Shown: positions 33,888 through 43,721, numbered from the stretch's first letter. The stretch: 64,000 bases of DNA from an uncultured Coriobacteriales bacterium (GCA_934646835.1 CAKUES010000010.1:11230-75229); one strand, 5' to 3'. Translations and numbers: made by a program. The notes: generated from the sequence alone by a model not told the origin.

Positions 33888-34778
33888 ATGGACTACATGA
33901 GCGTGGCAGAGAAGGCCGCGGAGTGGGGAATCTCCGAGCGTAGTGTCCGCAACTACTGCGCGAGTGGCAGGGTGCCGGGAGCCTATCAGGCAGGTCGCAG
34001 CTGGCTCATTCCAGGCAATGCGGAGAAGCCGGCCAGGGCAAACTCGCGCGCGCCGCACACAAGCCCGCTGCTTGCCCGCCTCAAGGAGGAGCGCGAATCG
34101 GGGCTCAAGGGCGGTATCTACCACAAGGTCCAGGTTGACCTCACCTACAACTCCAACCACATCGAGGGCAGCCGCCTCACGCACGACCAGATACGCTTCA
34201 TCTTCGAGACCGCGACCGTCGGCTTCGAGGGGGAGGTGCTGCGCGTTGACGACCTTGTCGAGGCGCAGAACCACTTCCGGGCAGTCGACTACGTTATCGA
34301 CAATGCGGCAGAGCCTCTTTGCGAGGAGATGCTCAAGGAGCTTCACCGCATCCTCAAGTCCTCCACGACTGATGCTGCGCGCTCGTGGTTTGCGGTTGGG
34401 GAGTACAAGAAGCTCGAGAACGAGGTCGCTGGCAGGGCGACGTCTCGTCCCGAGGACGTCGCAAGGGATATCCAGCGCCTTCTGACTTCTTATGATCCCG
34501 GCAGGGCCCACGCGCTTGAGGAGATCCTCGACTTCCATGTGGCGTTCGAGCGCATCCACCCGTTCCAAGACGGCAACGGCCGCGTCGGCAGGCTCGTTAT
34601 GTTCAAGGAATGCCTCGCCAGCGGCGTGGTGCCCTTCATCATCGAGGACGAGATGAAGGCGTTCTATTATCATGGCCTGTCGGAATGGGACCGTGAATGC
34701 GGCTTCTTGACTGACACCTGCCTCACTGCGCAGGACCGTTTCAAGGCGGCGCTCGACTACTTCCGCATCGTGTATTAG
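33888..34778 (+). CDS. Fic-family AMP transferase with N-terminal helix-turn-helix
   Basis: 296 residues from an ATG with GGGAGG upstream. Residues 1-45 (YMSVAEKAAEWGISERSVRN, GAYQAGRSWLIPGNAEKP) form an excisionase/MerR-like DNA-binding helix-turn-helix. The Fic domain follows: the inhibitory helix S89-x3-E93-G94 (SNHIEG), which blocks ATP as in class II Fic proteins, and the active-site HPFQDGNGRVGR with catalytic H224 and the anion-binding loop. Fic proteins transfer AMP or related groups to target proteins. Self-inhibition and DNA binding in one chain suggest an autoregulated toxin-like or stress-control protein. No separate antitoxin gene is present. It lies next to the AbiE pair, consistent with a defence island. 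Confidence 0.9.
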   Translation: MDYMSVAEKAAEWGISERSVRNYCASGRVPGAYQAGRSWLIPGNAEKPARANSRAPHTSPLLARLKEERESGLKGGIYHKVQVDLTYNSNHIEGSRLTHDQIRFIFETATVGFEGEVLRVDDLVEAQNHFRAVDYVIDNAAEPLCEEMLKELHRILKSSTTDAARSWFAVGEYKKLENEVAGRATSRPEDVARDIQRLLTSYDPGRAHALEEILDFHVAFERIHPFQDGNGRVGRLVMFKECLASGVVPFIIEDEMKAFYYHGLSEWDRECGFLTDTCLTAQDRFKAALDYFRIVY

Positions 34779-35257
34779 GCATGTTGGGCATGAGCCCGGC
34801 ATCGCCTCCCTCGCCTCAATCGAGTACTAGGCACGAGTCATATTTCCCTGCTCTGTGACCTGCGCTTTAATGGCTCTGAGTAGTAAAAACACTAGTCTCA
34901 TACTTGGCGCAGTATGAGGGTTGGTTGTTGCCCTTTAGGATGTAAGTCAGTCAGAGGGGACAAGTGTTTGACTCCTTTCCTCGTCCGCTCTGAGATGAAC
35001 CGCCGCGAGGCCGACAACCAAATCCTCTACGGCTAGCGCGCTTGATGTGCGGTGCACCCACATCCCTTTCCCTCTTAGCGCACTGCGGCGGTTCTTCAAA
35101 GACGCGAGCCTTGCAGATCGCGCTTTGAAGCTGCGGCCGCGTTGCTTGGGAGACACCCAGACGTCACCAAGCAACGCGGCCGCTATTGTTTATTTCATAT
35201 TATTCGCCCAGCTGTTAAAATCACGAATATCTGATTAATTGAGGGGGACAGTTTAAT
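34779..35257. other. Gene-free spacer with three hairpins
   Basis: TGTGACCTGCGCTTTAATGG near 34855 and GAGTAGTAAAAAC near 34879 recall the core of the long palindromes, without arms. CTCATACT (34897-34904) pairs with AGTATGAG (34911-34918). A 17-bp stem, GCGGCCGCGTTGCTTGG (35133-35149) with its exact complement at 35167-35183, is followed by TATTGTTTATTTC and may end transcription before the LuxR gene. No gene is apparent. Confidence 0.55.
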
Positions 35258-37224
35258 ATGGAGAGAGTCCAGGAGGAAGGGCTCCGGTGCGCATCTGTTT
35301 CTGCTGCAACAGAACAGACGTCCAAGAGTTCATCTAGTACAACACATGATATTTCTACATCTGAGCGCCAGGAGTTTTTCTCTGAGGCAAAAGAGAGCAA
35401 GCGCCTCGGCTTCAGGGCTCTGCTCGCTTGGCATTATCTTGTGCTGTTTGCCCCGCTTATTGCGGTTGGCGGTGAGCAGTTTTCAGATTTGATTGTCTCA
35501 CGCCAGCTTATTCTCTATTCCGTTTTGGCAGTGACTTTCTTCATTCTGCTCGTCGTCTCACGCTGCTCTCAGGCGGCTAGGGAGCGATTGTCCTCGCCTG
35601 CGATAACGATAACGAGTGCGGTTGTTGCATCAGTTGCAACGCTGGCGAGCCTTTATAACGTGTTTGATTTCAACCTGGGTGTTGTGAGAACCGTCTTCTT
35701 GGGTATCAGCGAAGCTTCTCTTATGTATACCTGGCTCCTCTTCTTTGCTGATCTTGCAAGGAAAGGCCCATATCGCACGCTGGGTATGGACATCATGATG
35801 GGCTCTCTTATCGCTTTGTTGGTGGGAAGTCTCATCTCCCCTGCGAATATGGCCGTCGCGGCTTGTCTCCCTCTTTTGAGCATGGCCTCATTCGTCTCTC
35901 TCAAGAAGAAGTACGACTTCTGGAAGAGCGAGGGGCATGGATTGCCCGAGAGCATGCCTGATTCGATGGTTGATTTGCAGAGCAGGACGTATGAGGCGAC
36001 GTCTGCCTATATGGTCAAGCGCAATGTTGCCTCTGTGCTCTTTGCAGTGGCATTTGGTCTTATGCAGGGCAGTTACCTGAGCGATGGCGTGCCGTTTCTC
36101 ATTGCGTTCAATCCTCTGATGTTTTTGGGAGTTACCCTTGCCGGTGTCGTGATTTTCAATATCAAGGAGCGTTTCTGTACGCATTCAGACGCGGAGACCA
36201 TGTATCGCCCCGCGTTGATCTTCTTCATGGTCGGCATCGTTGTTCTTACCGTCTTGGGTGTTGCCGGTATCGATCGTGGCAGTCTCAACTATGAGATTGC
36301 AATTGGTGTTGCTGGCCTTCTAATCTTTGCCGGCTTCAATCTCTTTGACTTTGGCAACATGATGCTTTGCCTGGGCATTGTAAGGGCCAGCAGCGCTGAG
36401 TGCGGTTATCTGATTGCTCTCGGCCGCAGTCTTACCTATGCCTTTATGGCTCTTGGATTTGCGGTTGGCTACGTGTTTGTGACTTGGGTGATGCCCCTGA
36501 TAGGCGTTGAGGTTCTGGTTATCTCTTCTTGTGCTGCGATGTTTCTTCTTCTCATCACTATCGGACTGCCGTCATCGACAAAAGCGGGCTACGAGAATCT
36601 GCTTACCAAGATTGGTTCTGAGGCCTCTAATGACGCTTTCGTGCGAGAGATGAAGTACGCCTGCAAGAACTGCGGGTCTGTTGACGATTGCGATGTTCGC
36701 GGTGCTGTCCTTGGTAATTTGATGAAAAACGCCGACGATAAGGCGGCCAGTGAGAGGGAGATGCAGGCTATTGTCGATGGACACGCTGCTGAAGTAGCGG
36801 CCCTGATGAAGAAGATCGAAGAGGTCGAATCAGAACTAGCGAAGAGCGCCGCCGAGGCCGAGGAAGCATCCCGAATTGCTCGGGGGGGGGGGGTGTCGAA
36901 ACTCCAAAGCAGGAGCGCGAGCGCAAACCAGCGATGGTCGATGGAGAAGAGAAGCGCAAATCTGCTCCTTGGAGGGATGCCTGTACGGAGATTGCTCATC
37001 TCTATCAACTCTCTAAGCGCGAGACAGAGATCTTCCACATCATCTCCAAGGGCCGCAACGCCGACTACGTATCCAAGGAGCTCTACATCTCTGTTCATAC
37101 GGCTAAGACTCATATTGCCAATATCTACCAAAAGCTCGGTATCCATTCTTCGCAAGAGATGTTGGATCTGATTGACACGTTCAGGAGCGAGATCCTAAAG
37201 AGGGAAAAGGGCGATCAGCAGTAA
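35258..37224 (+). pseudogene. Membrane LuxR-type regulator, out of frame at a G12 tract
   Basis: The start at 35258 follows GAGGGGG. A soluble N-terminus of about 50 residues is followed by about 12 hydrophobic segments to residue 440. A CKNCGSVDDCD motif and a charged coiled coil (ASEREMQAIVDGHAAEVAAL) come next. At 36882-36893 there are 12 consecutive G. As sequenced, the frame after the tract has no LuxR domain. One base over, the sequence reads YQLSKRETEIFHIISKGRNA, DYVSKELYISVHTAKTHIAN, IYQKLGIHSSQEMLDLI to a stop at 37224, an intact LuxR helix-turn-helix. Ten or 13 G would join the parts into about 655 residues. It is either phase-variable or a sequencing error. It converges with the OFA carrier gene. 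Confidence 0.8.
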
Positions 37225-37253
37225 CCCTGAGCACAGGTCGCTAGTCGCGATGA

Positions 37254-37286
37254 AAAAGGGCCGCAGCGTGATGTTGCGGCCCTTTT
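37254..37286. terminator. Bidirectional terminator between the LuxR and OFA genes
   Basis: AAAAAGGGCCGCA pairs with TGCGGCCCTTTT around a 9-base loop. A-rich on the left and T-rich on the right, it suits both converging genes. Confidence 0.85.
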
Positions 37287-37318
37287 GGTGCTTAATGCGA
37301 AGATGACGCAAGAGAGCC

Positions 37319-38596
37319 TTAAGCCTTCTGAGCTGCCTCGTGTGCGGCGCGGCGCTCCTCCAGGAGCTTTTGATCGCGGTTGAACATCTTGGAGAACGGA
37401 ATCGCAGCGTCGAGTACGGCGATGACGGCCATGATGGCCAGGATGCTGAAGGTAGTGACGCGCGCGTCCATGCCGACAACAGCTTGCAGCAAAACGTTGA
37501 GCAGAGAACCGAAGACGATGGCGAAGTTGCACAGCGAGAGGTTGAGGGGGTAGTTCTTCGCACCAAAGCGCTGGCGGCCAAAGGCAGATGCAACGACAGG
37601 AACGCCGCCATAGCAGAAACCGCAGCAGAAGGCGCCGACGACGTAAAGCACGGGTATGCTCATGGTGAAGGCGCAAATGATGCAGACAGCGGCGATGAAG
37701 CCGACGGTGCCGTCGATGATCATGGTCACCTTGACGTTGGTCTTGTCGTAGATGATGCCCACGAGCACGCGGCCAATGCCGTTGAGAACGGAGACCAGGC
37801 CAACGAGGAGCGTTGCGAAGCCGGCGTCCCATCCGACGCTTTGGGCATCGGATGCGCAGTTGCCGATGGTGGCGAGGCCGATGGCGATGACGATGATCGC
37901 CCAGACCCAGTACACGTAGAAGAGCGGGGTCTTGAGGGCGGAGTCCTCATCGGCGGGGTCGTAAGAGGAACCGGAAGCCTTCTCGGGAGCCATGGCGGCG
38001 ATGATGTTGGAAGGAGGGCGCTTGATGATGAGGCCCTCGATGCCGATGACGATTGCGGAGATGACGCCGATGACGATCAGCACGGTGCCAAGTCCAAAGG
38101 TCTTGGCCAGGTTGACGGAGAGCGTGCCCAGGATCAAGGAGCCCAGGCCAAAACCCATCATCAGGATGCCGCTCGACAGGCCGACCTTGTCAGGGAACCA
38201 CACGTTGGTGGTTGCGATAACGCTGTTATAGCCCATGCCGACACCAAGGCCGCAGATAACACCGTAGAAGAGGTATAGAGCGACGATGTTGCTGTATGCG
38301 AAGATGCCCGTGCCGATAAAGCCGATTGCGAACATGGCGGCTGCAACCAGGATGGCGCCTTTGACGCCGATGACTTTCTCAACCTGAGAGCCGACAACGG
38401 CACCAAGGCAGAAGGTGATCATCATAATGTTGAAGGTGAGGCCTACAGCGGGTTTTTCGAGTCCAAAGGTCGAGCACATGGGCGCTGCGAACATGGAGAA
38501 TGCGTAGATGAGGCCAAGAAACAGGAGCGTAATCGTTGAGAGCACGAGGTAGACCACGCGCTTGCTCTTGATCTGGGCCGGTGACATTTCAGTCAT
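37319..38596 (-). CDS. OFA-family MFS transporter
   Basis: 425 residues, about 12 membrane segments. IYAFSMFAAPM in TM1 and GYNSVIATTNVWFPDKVGLSSG after TM4 are the OFA (oxalate/formate antiporter-like) signatures. FGLGSLILGTLSVNLAKTFG and GIGRVLVGIIYDKTNVK follow. The central cytoplasmic loop is about 35 residues, and the tail is basic and acidic (NRDQKLLEERRAAHEAAQKA). OFA carriers exchange organic anions. With the LuxR gene on one side and an aldo/keto reductase upstream, it may bring in the ligand or substrate for that set. It is a separate type from the MFS pair at 1.4-4 kb. Confidence 0.88.
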   Translation of the reverse strand: MTEMSPAQIKSKRVVYLVLSTITLLFLGLIYAFSMFAAPMCSTFGLEKPAVGLTFNIMMITFCLGAVVGSQVEKVIGVKGAILVAAAMFAIGFIGTGIFAYSNIVALYLFYGVICGLGVGMGYNSVIATTNVWFPDKVGLSSGILMMGFGLGSLILGTLSVNLAKTFGLGTVLIVIGVISAIVIGIEGLIIKRPPSNIIAAMAPEKASGSSYDPADEDSALKTPLFYVYWVWAIIVIAIGLATIGNCASDAQSVGWDAGFATLLVGLVSVLNGIGRVLVGIIYDKTNVKVTMIIDGTVGFIAAVCIICAFTMSIPVLYVVGAFCCGFCYGGVPVVASAFGRQRFGAKNYPLNLSLCNFAIVFGSLLNVLLQAVVGMDARVTTFSILAIMAVIAVLDAAIPFSKMFNRDQKLLEERRAAHEAAQKA

Positions 38597-38713
38597 GGCG
38601 AACCTTTCTATGTGATTTGAGCATACGTTAATGACGCGGGTGTGAGAGCCCCGCTGTGAAGTCGGACACCGCGTCAGGGATTCGCAGGTGTTGTGAAAGT
38701 GTGCAGGGCACGA

Positions 38714-39580
38714 TCAACGCTGTGTGCATTGCTGGGCCTTGGCGCAGGCGCGCAGAACCTCAAGTTCGTCAGCCGTGAGGACGGTGTCGTCGCCAAAGAC
38801 GGCAGCGTTCTCTTTCACTTCGCGCGCTGAATGCATATTACAGGTCGTGCTTGCGACTGTGTCAAGCGATTTGACAAAGCTCAAGGCCCATTCGGCGCTT
38901 GTTCGGTTGGGATCTGCTTCCTTGAGTATGCTCAGAGCCTCCGGTTTGAGAGAGGACCTCACACCGGTGCGCATCGCTCCGTGAGCGATGATGGGAAGCC
39001 CTGCCTCCTTGACAGCAGCGTAGCGCTCGTCGCCGCCCTTGGTGAACCAGTCACAGTAATTGATCGTCATGCGGACATAGTCCCACGGGTAGCGCTCGAT
39101 GTAGTCGCGGAGGTTTTCCGGCGAGAGCTCGGAGCTGAAGCCAAGGCAGCCGATAGCGCCTTTCTCGCGTTGTTCGAACAAGAAGTCGACAGCGCCGGAG
39201 TCAATGTCACGCATGCGGGTGAGGTCGCAGACGCCTTCGAGGCTGTAGAAGTCGATCTTGTCCGTCTTGAGCTTCTTAAGCTGCTTGTTAAAGACATATT
39301 CATAACGGGGGTCGACGAGTTCGAAGTAACTCGTGGCGACAAATTGTGCGAGCTCGGGCCTTTCCGAGGTGAACTCTCCGAGGAAGTCTTCTGCCTCGCC
39401 TTTATGGTTCGAGTACGAGGTGTCAAAGAAGTCCATGCCCTGCTCGATGGCCTCGTTTGCGATTTCGCGTGCGGCTTCACGATCCAATCGGTCTACGCGA
39501 CTCACATCGGTTATGGGCATGCGCTTGGTGCCCAAGCCAAATCGCGACAGAGTGTAGTCCCCTACTTTTCGATATTGCAT
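38714..39580 (-). CDS. Aldo/keto reductase
   Basis: 288 residues; the ATG has GGGAGGAACG upstream. TIM-barrel aldo/keto reductase: LSRFGLGTKRMPITDVSRVD, AIEQGMDFFDTSYSNHKGEA (the catalytic Asp and Tyr region, D-T-S-Y), EDFLGEFT, FYSLEGVCDLTRMRDIDSG, GAIGCLGFSSELSPENLRDY, MTINYCDWFT, and NRTSAEWALSFVKSLDTVAS near the end. It lacks the C-terminal 4Fe-4S motif of some relatives; CAKAQQCTQR at the end has only two Cys. It probably reduces an aldehyde or ketone with NAD(P)H. It lies between the OFA carrier and htpG on the same strand, 31 bases after htpG, so it is likely co-transcribed with htpG. Confidence 0.85.
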   Translation of the reverse strand: MQYRKVGDYTLSRFGLGTKRMPITDVSRVDRLDREAAREIANEAIEQGMDFFDTSYSNHKGEAEDFLGEFTSERPELAQFVATSYFELVDPRYEYVFNKQLKKLKTDKIDFYSLEGVCDLTRMRDIDSGAVDFLFEQREKGAIGCLGFSSELSPENLRDYIERYPWDYVRMTINYCDWFTKGGDERYAAVKEAGLPIIAHGAMRTGVRSSLKPEALSILKEADPNRTSAEWALSFVKSLDTVASTTCNMHSAREVKENAAVFGDDTVLTADELEVLRACAKAQQCTQR

Positions 39581-39611
39581 TGTCGTTCCTCCCGTTGTCT
39601 TGGTTGTGCTT

Positions 39612-41513
39612 CTACATCAACTCGTATACGGCCTTCGCATAGGACGGCATGTCCTTGATCGGCAGCCCCTCTGCAAGCAGAGACTGGTCATATAGAACCG
39701 TTGCATAGCGCTTGACAAGGGCTTCATCTCCGTTGTCAAAGGCTTGCTTGAGCGTAGAGAAGATGCGGTGACGTGGGTTGAGCTCTAGTACATGTTGAAC
39801 TTGAGGGGTGCCGTTGTCCCCGCCGGAGTTAGCGAAGTACTTCTCCATTCCTAGGCTCACAGGTCCCTTTGCCGAGATGCATGCTGGAATCTCGTTGAGA
39901 CGCGATGTTGCTGTGATCTCGACCACCTCGTCGCCGAGCATGTTGCGCAGGGCGTCGAAGAGCCTTGCGTTTGCCGCGTTGGTTTGCGCGACAAATGCGA
40001 TCTCAGCCTCGTCTTCGAGACCAAGGTCGTCAGATGAGACATTGCGGATGGGAACGCTGTCGTACTCGCGCAGCGTCATCAATGCGAACTCGTCGATGCT
40101 GTCGGTGCAAAGGAGGACGTCGAAGCCCCTGTTTGTCACGGCGTTTACAGAAGGAGAGGCCTCGAGTTTCTCTGCGGCGTCGTTTCCCGAGGCAAAGAAG
40201 ATGCAAGGCTGGTTGCTGGGCATCTTGTCGCGGTACTCGCGCAACGTCAGGGGAGTGTCGCTATTGGCGGTGAAGAACATCAAGAGGTCTTCGAGCTCGG
40301 CGTTTTGGGCCCCAAAGGTTGCGTAGATGGCGAATTTGAAGATTCGGCCAAACAAACCGAAGAACTCCTCGTAGAGGTCGCGTTCGTTGTCGCGCATGTC
40401 TTCGAGCTCTACTTTGACGCGCTTTTGGATCTGCGCCGCAATGGCCTTGAGGAAGTGGTCTTCTTGCAAGGTCTCTCGAGACAGGTTGAGGGAGATGTCC
40501 GGGCTGTCGACGACGCCGCGCAGGAACCCAAAGGATTCCGTGAGCAGCTCCGGGCAGCGCTCCATGATCATGACGTTGCTGCTGTAGAGCTCAAGGCCCT
40601 TCTTGAACTCGCTGGTGAAGAAATCCGCAGGCGGTTGCGAGGGGATGAAAAGGAGAACGTCGCAGTTTTTAGCGCCGCGGGCGTGCATCGATATGGTGCG
40701 CAGGGGCGGGTTGGGATCGTCAAACTCCTTCATGTAGAAGGCGTCGTATTCCGCTTGGCTGACTTCGGATTTCGCCTTGGTCCAAATCGGTGTCATCGAG
40801 TTGAGAACAACGCGTTCGGTGACGTCTTCAAAGACGGGCTCCCATCCCTTTGCGCCCTCGGGTACCGGCACCTCTTGGCGGCTCGTTGTCTCGAGGGTGA
40901 TCGGATAGCGAATGTAGTTGCTGTAGCGCTTGACGAGCTCGGAGAGCGCGGGATGACTCAAGAACTTGTCGTAGTCGAAGTCCCTGGTGCTGTCGCGCAG
41001 GTACATGATGACGTCGGTTCCATGCATGGCGCGCTGTGCTGGCTTAACGGTAAAGCCCTCAAGGCCGTCGCTTTCCCAGATGTTGGCCTCCTCCGATCCG
41101 TATGCCCTCGAGATTACCTCGACGCGTCGGGCAACCATGAAGCAAGAGTAGAAGCCCACGCCAAACTGGCCGATGATATCGACGTCGTCGGAGCTTTGCG
41201 CAAGCTCCTGCCTCTTTGCCTCGAGGCTGGCAGAGTGGGCGATTGTTCCCAGGTTTTTCTCGAGCTCTGCGGCTGACATGCCGATTCCGTTGTCGCTTAC
41301 CGTAATGGTGCGCTTCTCAAGGTCGAAGGCGAGCTCGATTTCGGATGCGGTGCTGCTCTCCTGGCCGTCTTGGAGCGTCTGGGCTAGCCTTAGCTTGTCA
41401 TACGCGTCCGACGCGTTGGAGATGAGCTCGCGCAGGAAAACGTCTTTCTCCGTGTAGATTGAGTTGATGACCAGATCGAGCAGTTTCTTGCTCTCTGCCT
41501 TGAACTTCTTCAT
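39612..41513 (-). CDS. htpG: HtpG, Hsp90-family chaperone
   Basis: 633 residues; ATG with AAAGGGAGGAAGC upstream. Classical HtpG: FKAESKKLLDLVINSIYTEK, DVFLRELISNASDAYDKLR (ATP-binding N box), DNGIGMSAAELEKNLGTIAH (Asp of the ATP lid), DIIGQFGVGFYSCFMVARRV, FGLFGRIFKFAIYATFG, GVVDSPDISLNLSRETLQED, and a dimerisation domain ending LIKDMPSYAKAVYELM. Length is as expected. HtpG is not universal in this phylum; here it sits among respiratory and regulator genes and could help fold large molybdoenzymes. It is 14 bases after the third LuxR gene, so the two are co-transcribed. Confidence 0.95.
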   Translation of the reverse strand: MKKFKAESKKLLDLVINSIYTEKDVFLRELISNASDAYDKLRLAQTLQDGQESSTASEIELAFDLEKRTITVSDNGIGMSAAELEKNLGTIAHSASLEAKRQELAQSSDDVDIIGQFGVGFYSCFMVARRVEVISRAYGSEEANIWESDGLEGFTVKPAQRAMHGTDVIMYLRDSTRDFDYDKFLSHPALSELVKRYSNYIRYPITLETTSRQEVPVPEGAKGWEPVFEDVTERVVLNSMTPIWTKAKSEVSQAEYDAFYMKEFDDPNPPLRTISMHARGAKNCDVLLFIPSQPPADFFTSEFKKGLELYSSNVMIMERCPELLTESFGFLRGVVDSPDISLNLSRETLQEDHFLKAIAAQIQKRVKVELEDMRDNERDLYEEFFGLFGRIFKFAIYATFGAQNAELEDLLMFFTANSDTPLTLREYRDKMPSNQPCIFFASGNDAAEKLEASPSVNAVTNRGFDVLLCTDSIDEFALMTLREYDSVPIRNVSSDDLGLEDEAEIAFVAQTNAANARLFDALRNMLGDEVVEITATSRLNEIPACISAKGPVSLGMEKYFANSGGDNGTPQVQHVLELNPRHRIFSTLKQAFDNGDEALVKRYATVLYDQSLLAEGLPIKDMPSYAKAVYELM

Positions 41514-41527
41514 GCTTCCTCCCTTTG

Positions 41528-43132
41528 CTAACCCTTTTTGACTTCAGGGGCATTGCCGCTGCTTTCGCGTTCTGCTGCCTTCTCGTTGACCATTGCCACT
41601 AGCTCTCGCGCAGAGTGGATGTCGAGCTTGCGATAGACGCTTGACATGTGCGTCTTTACCGTGTGTATGGAGATGCTTATTTCACGTTGTATGTCGTTGG
41701 CACTCATCTCTCGTGCAAGGAGGCTGAATATCTCCCGTTCTCGCTTCGAGAGGCCGTGCGCCTCGGATATCTCCTCGACAGCCTCATCAAGTCCCTCGCT
41801 GCTATTGATGGGTTCTTCCGAGATGGCCTCTCTTGGCTCGGGTTCCCTTTCGGCTATAGGCTTCGGCGCTGTGGGCGGAGCGCTGTCGATGGGGATGTAG
41901 CGGTCGAAGACGGGCAGCATGCTTATGCAGAGAAGCACGATGACCGTCCCTACAATCAGCGTTGCGTGATTGGGGATCGCTGCGCTAAGGAGCCAATGGG
42001 AACATCCGCCGATAGCCAGTCCTATGCCCATGCTCAGGTAGAGCGTCGCGCGGTTGAAGCAGATGAAGTTGGCGAATCCCGACTTGAACTTCGAGGCCTT
42101 GAAGAAAGCGAAGATCATGAACCCAAAGTCAAACGTATTGAAGCCGGCAAAGCACAACATCTCGCTTCCGAGCATCCCTATGCGGTAGGTCTCGTCTTCT
42201 ATCAGGTTGATTGAGATTGCAAAGTAGAAGGAGGCTACGATGCCTGCGATGAAGACGAGGGAGCTGAGGTGCTGAATGGTGATGACGCGGCCGCTTGCAA
42301 GTCCTCGTGAGCAAGCAAGTATGATGATGAGGGCGGATAGTATCACGCCGCAAATCGGCCAGCTGTCTGCAACGATGTAGTTGATGAAGTCGCCGTTGTG
42401 CCCTTCTGCGGAGAAGACGAACTGGCATATCCCAAAGCAAATGCCATAGAAGATGAAATGGCTGTTTTCCAGGACTTTCATCGGAAAGCTGACGACCAGG
42501 TGCTCGTCGTCTTTGATTGCTGCGGCCGCATTCCATACGGGAGACAGTGACAGGCTCGCAATTGCAGGGAGCAAGCACAGGGCTATGTAGTTGTAAGGCG
42601 AGACGAGGTTGCCGATGATAAAGGCAACGACGCCTCCTATGCCCATGTTGAAGGCGAAGTTGATAGGGGAGCCCATTTTGTCCTGGCTGACGCTGGGCAA
42701 TTGCAGCCATGGGTACATCAGGAATGCCTCCGATGCTCCTATGATGACCCAAGACGACAGCTCAAGGTAGAAACCCCGTCCTTTGGCCAAGACTACAAGA
42801 AGAGTGGCCAAGGAAGCGAATATGCCGAAGACGACGTTGAGGCGCTTCCATGCGTCGGCGCTTCGCTTGCTCATTGCCCTTACGAGTGTGTTGGTGACGA
42901 GCATGAGCACTATATAGGAGGCGGCAAGCGACAGGTACAGCACCAGCTGATAGATCGCAAGTCTTCCGTTGATGGCTTCTTCGCCCATAGCGGGCATTGC
43001 GGAGAATATGACGAGGAAATGCCATGCACAGATGACGGAGAACCCGCTTATGTTCAGGTTGTCCAGCAATGAGAGACGCTGTGCTCCCTGCTGGAGCGCG
43101 TCTGGCTGTGCGGTTGATCTGCTGCTTTCCAC
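41528..43132 (-). CDS. Membrane-bound LuxR-type regulator
   Basis: 534 residues from a GTG with AAAGGAGG upstream. About 25 soluble residues, about 12 membrane segments (30-410), then a linker rich in Glu, Pro and Ser (APPTAPKPIAEREPEPREAI). The LuxR helix-turn-helix is at about 455-515: GLSKREREIFSLLAREMSAN, DIQREISISIHTVKTHMSSV, YRKLDIHSARELVAMVNEK. Same architecture as the proteins at 22137 and 35258. It is followed directly by htpG. A small two-segment membrane protein gene lies just upstream on the same strand. Which promoter it controls is unknown; the divergent LRR gene at 43722 is a candidate. Confidence 0.88.
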   Translation of the reverse strand: MESSRSTAQPDALQQGAQRLSLLDNLNISGFSVICAWHFLVIFSAMPAMGEEAINGRLAIYQLVLYLSLAASYIVLMLVTNTLVRAMSKRSADAWKRLNVVFGIFASLATLLVVLAKGRGFYLELSSWVIIGASEAFLMYPWLQLPSVSQDKMGSPINFAFNMGIGGVVAFIIGNLVSPYNYIALCLLPAIASLSLSPVWNAAAAIKDDEHLVVSFPMKVLENSHFIFYGICFGICQFVFSAEGHNGDFINYIVADSWPICGVILSALIIILACSRGLASGRVITIQHLSSLVFIAGIVASFYFAISINLIEDETYRIGMLGSEMLCFAGFNTFDFGFMIFAFFKASKFKSGFANFICFNRATLYLSMGIGLAIGGCSHWLLSAAIPNHATLIVGTVIVLLCISMLPVFDRYIPIDSAPPTAPKPIAEREPEPREAISEEPINSSEGLDEAVEEISEAHGLSKREREIFSLLAREMSANDIQREISISIHTVKTHMSSVYRKLDIHSARELVAMVNEKAAERESSGNAPEVKKG

Positions 43133-43186
43133 TGTTTTACCTCCTTTCTGCGTCCCGCTTTCATGGTGTGTGGCGTTGCGTGGGGC

Positions 43187-43513
43187 CTATTGTGAATCGC
43201 TTTCCTTCATGAAAGCCCTCACTTCGTCTTTGGTGAGCCCTGTTTCGCGCAAGTAGGCTTCGAAACGACGATTGCTTTGAGTGGCCTTCACCGAGAGCAG
43301 GCCGACGAAGATCGCAATGACAATGCAAATAACTTGTTCGAAAGGATTGTTGGAGATGAGTCCCTTGAACAAAGCTGTGAAGTAGACGATGACGCCTCCT
43401 GCGCAGACGACGGCAAGAAGGGCCATGACCATGCGGCGCTTCGTTACCTCTCGTTTGAGTTCGGCGGCGCGCCGCAGGAGCTTTCGTTTGCGCTTGGATT
43501 CCGAGCTGCTCAT
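43187..43513 (-). CDS. Small membrane protein with two hydrophobic segments
   Basis: 108 residues; ATG with AGGGAG upstream. A basic N-terminus (SESKRKRKLLRRAAELKREV) precedes two hydrophobic segments (about 32-52 and 60-80). A soluble charged tail (TQSNRRFEAYLRETGLTKDE, VRAFMKESDSQ) follows. It lies 54 bases before the LuxR gene and is probably in one operon with it and htpG. No family is recognised. A helper or sensor partner of the membrane regulator is possible. Confidence 0.65.
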   Translation of the reverse strand: MSSSESKRKRKLLRRAAELKREVTKRRMVMALLAVVCAGGVIVYFTALFKGLISNNPFEQVICIVIAIFVGLLSVKATQSNRRFEAYLRETGLTKDEVRAFMKESDSQ

Positions 43514-43721
43514 CTGTGTCTCCCTCTTTGTGAAGTACGAGCTTGTGTACTAACAAATGTATTGCAGTGGGTGACTGAGTCTTCATATGCCAAGTTGTAA
43601 ATGCAGTATGAGAGCGCTTGGGATATGCGAGCTGACGTTGAGAAATAGGCACCAGAGTATGAGAGAAGCGCTCAAGCTCGTTGGATACTGTTGCCCGTTA
43701 CCACGGGAGGAGGAAACGTCT

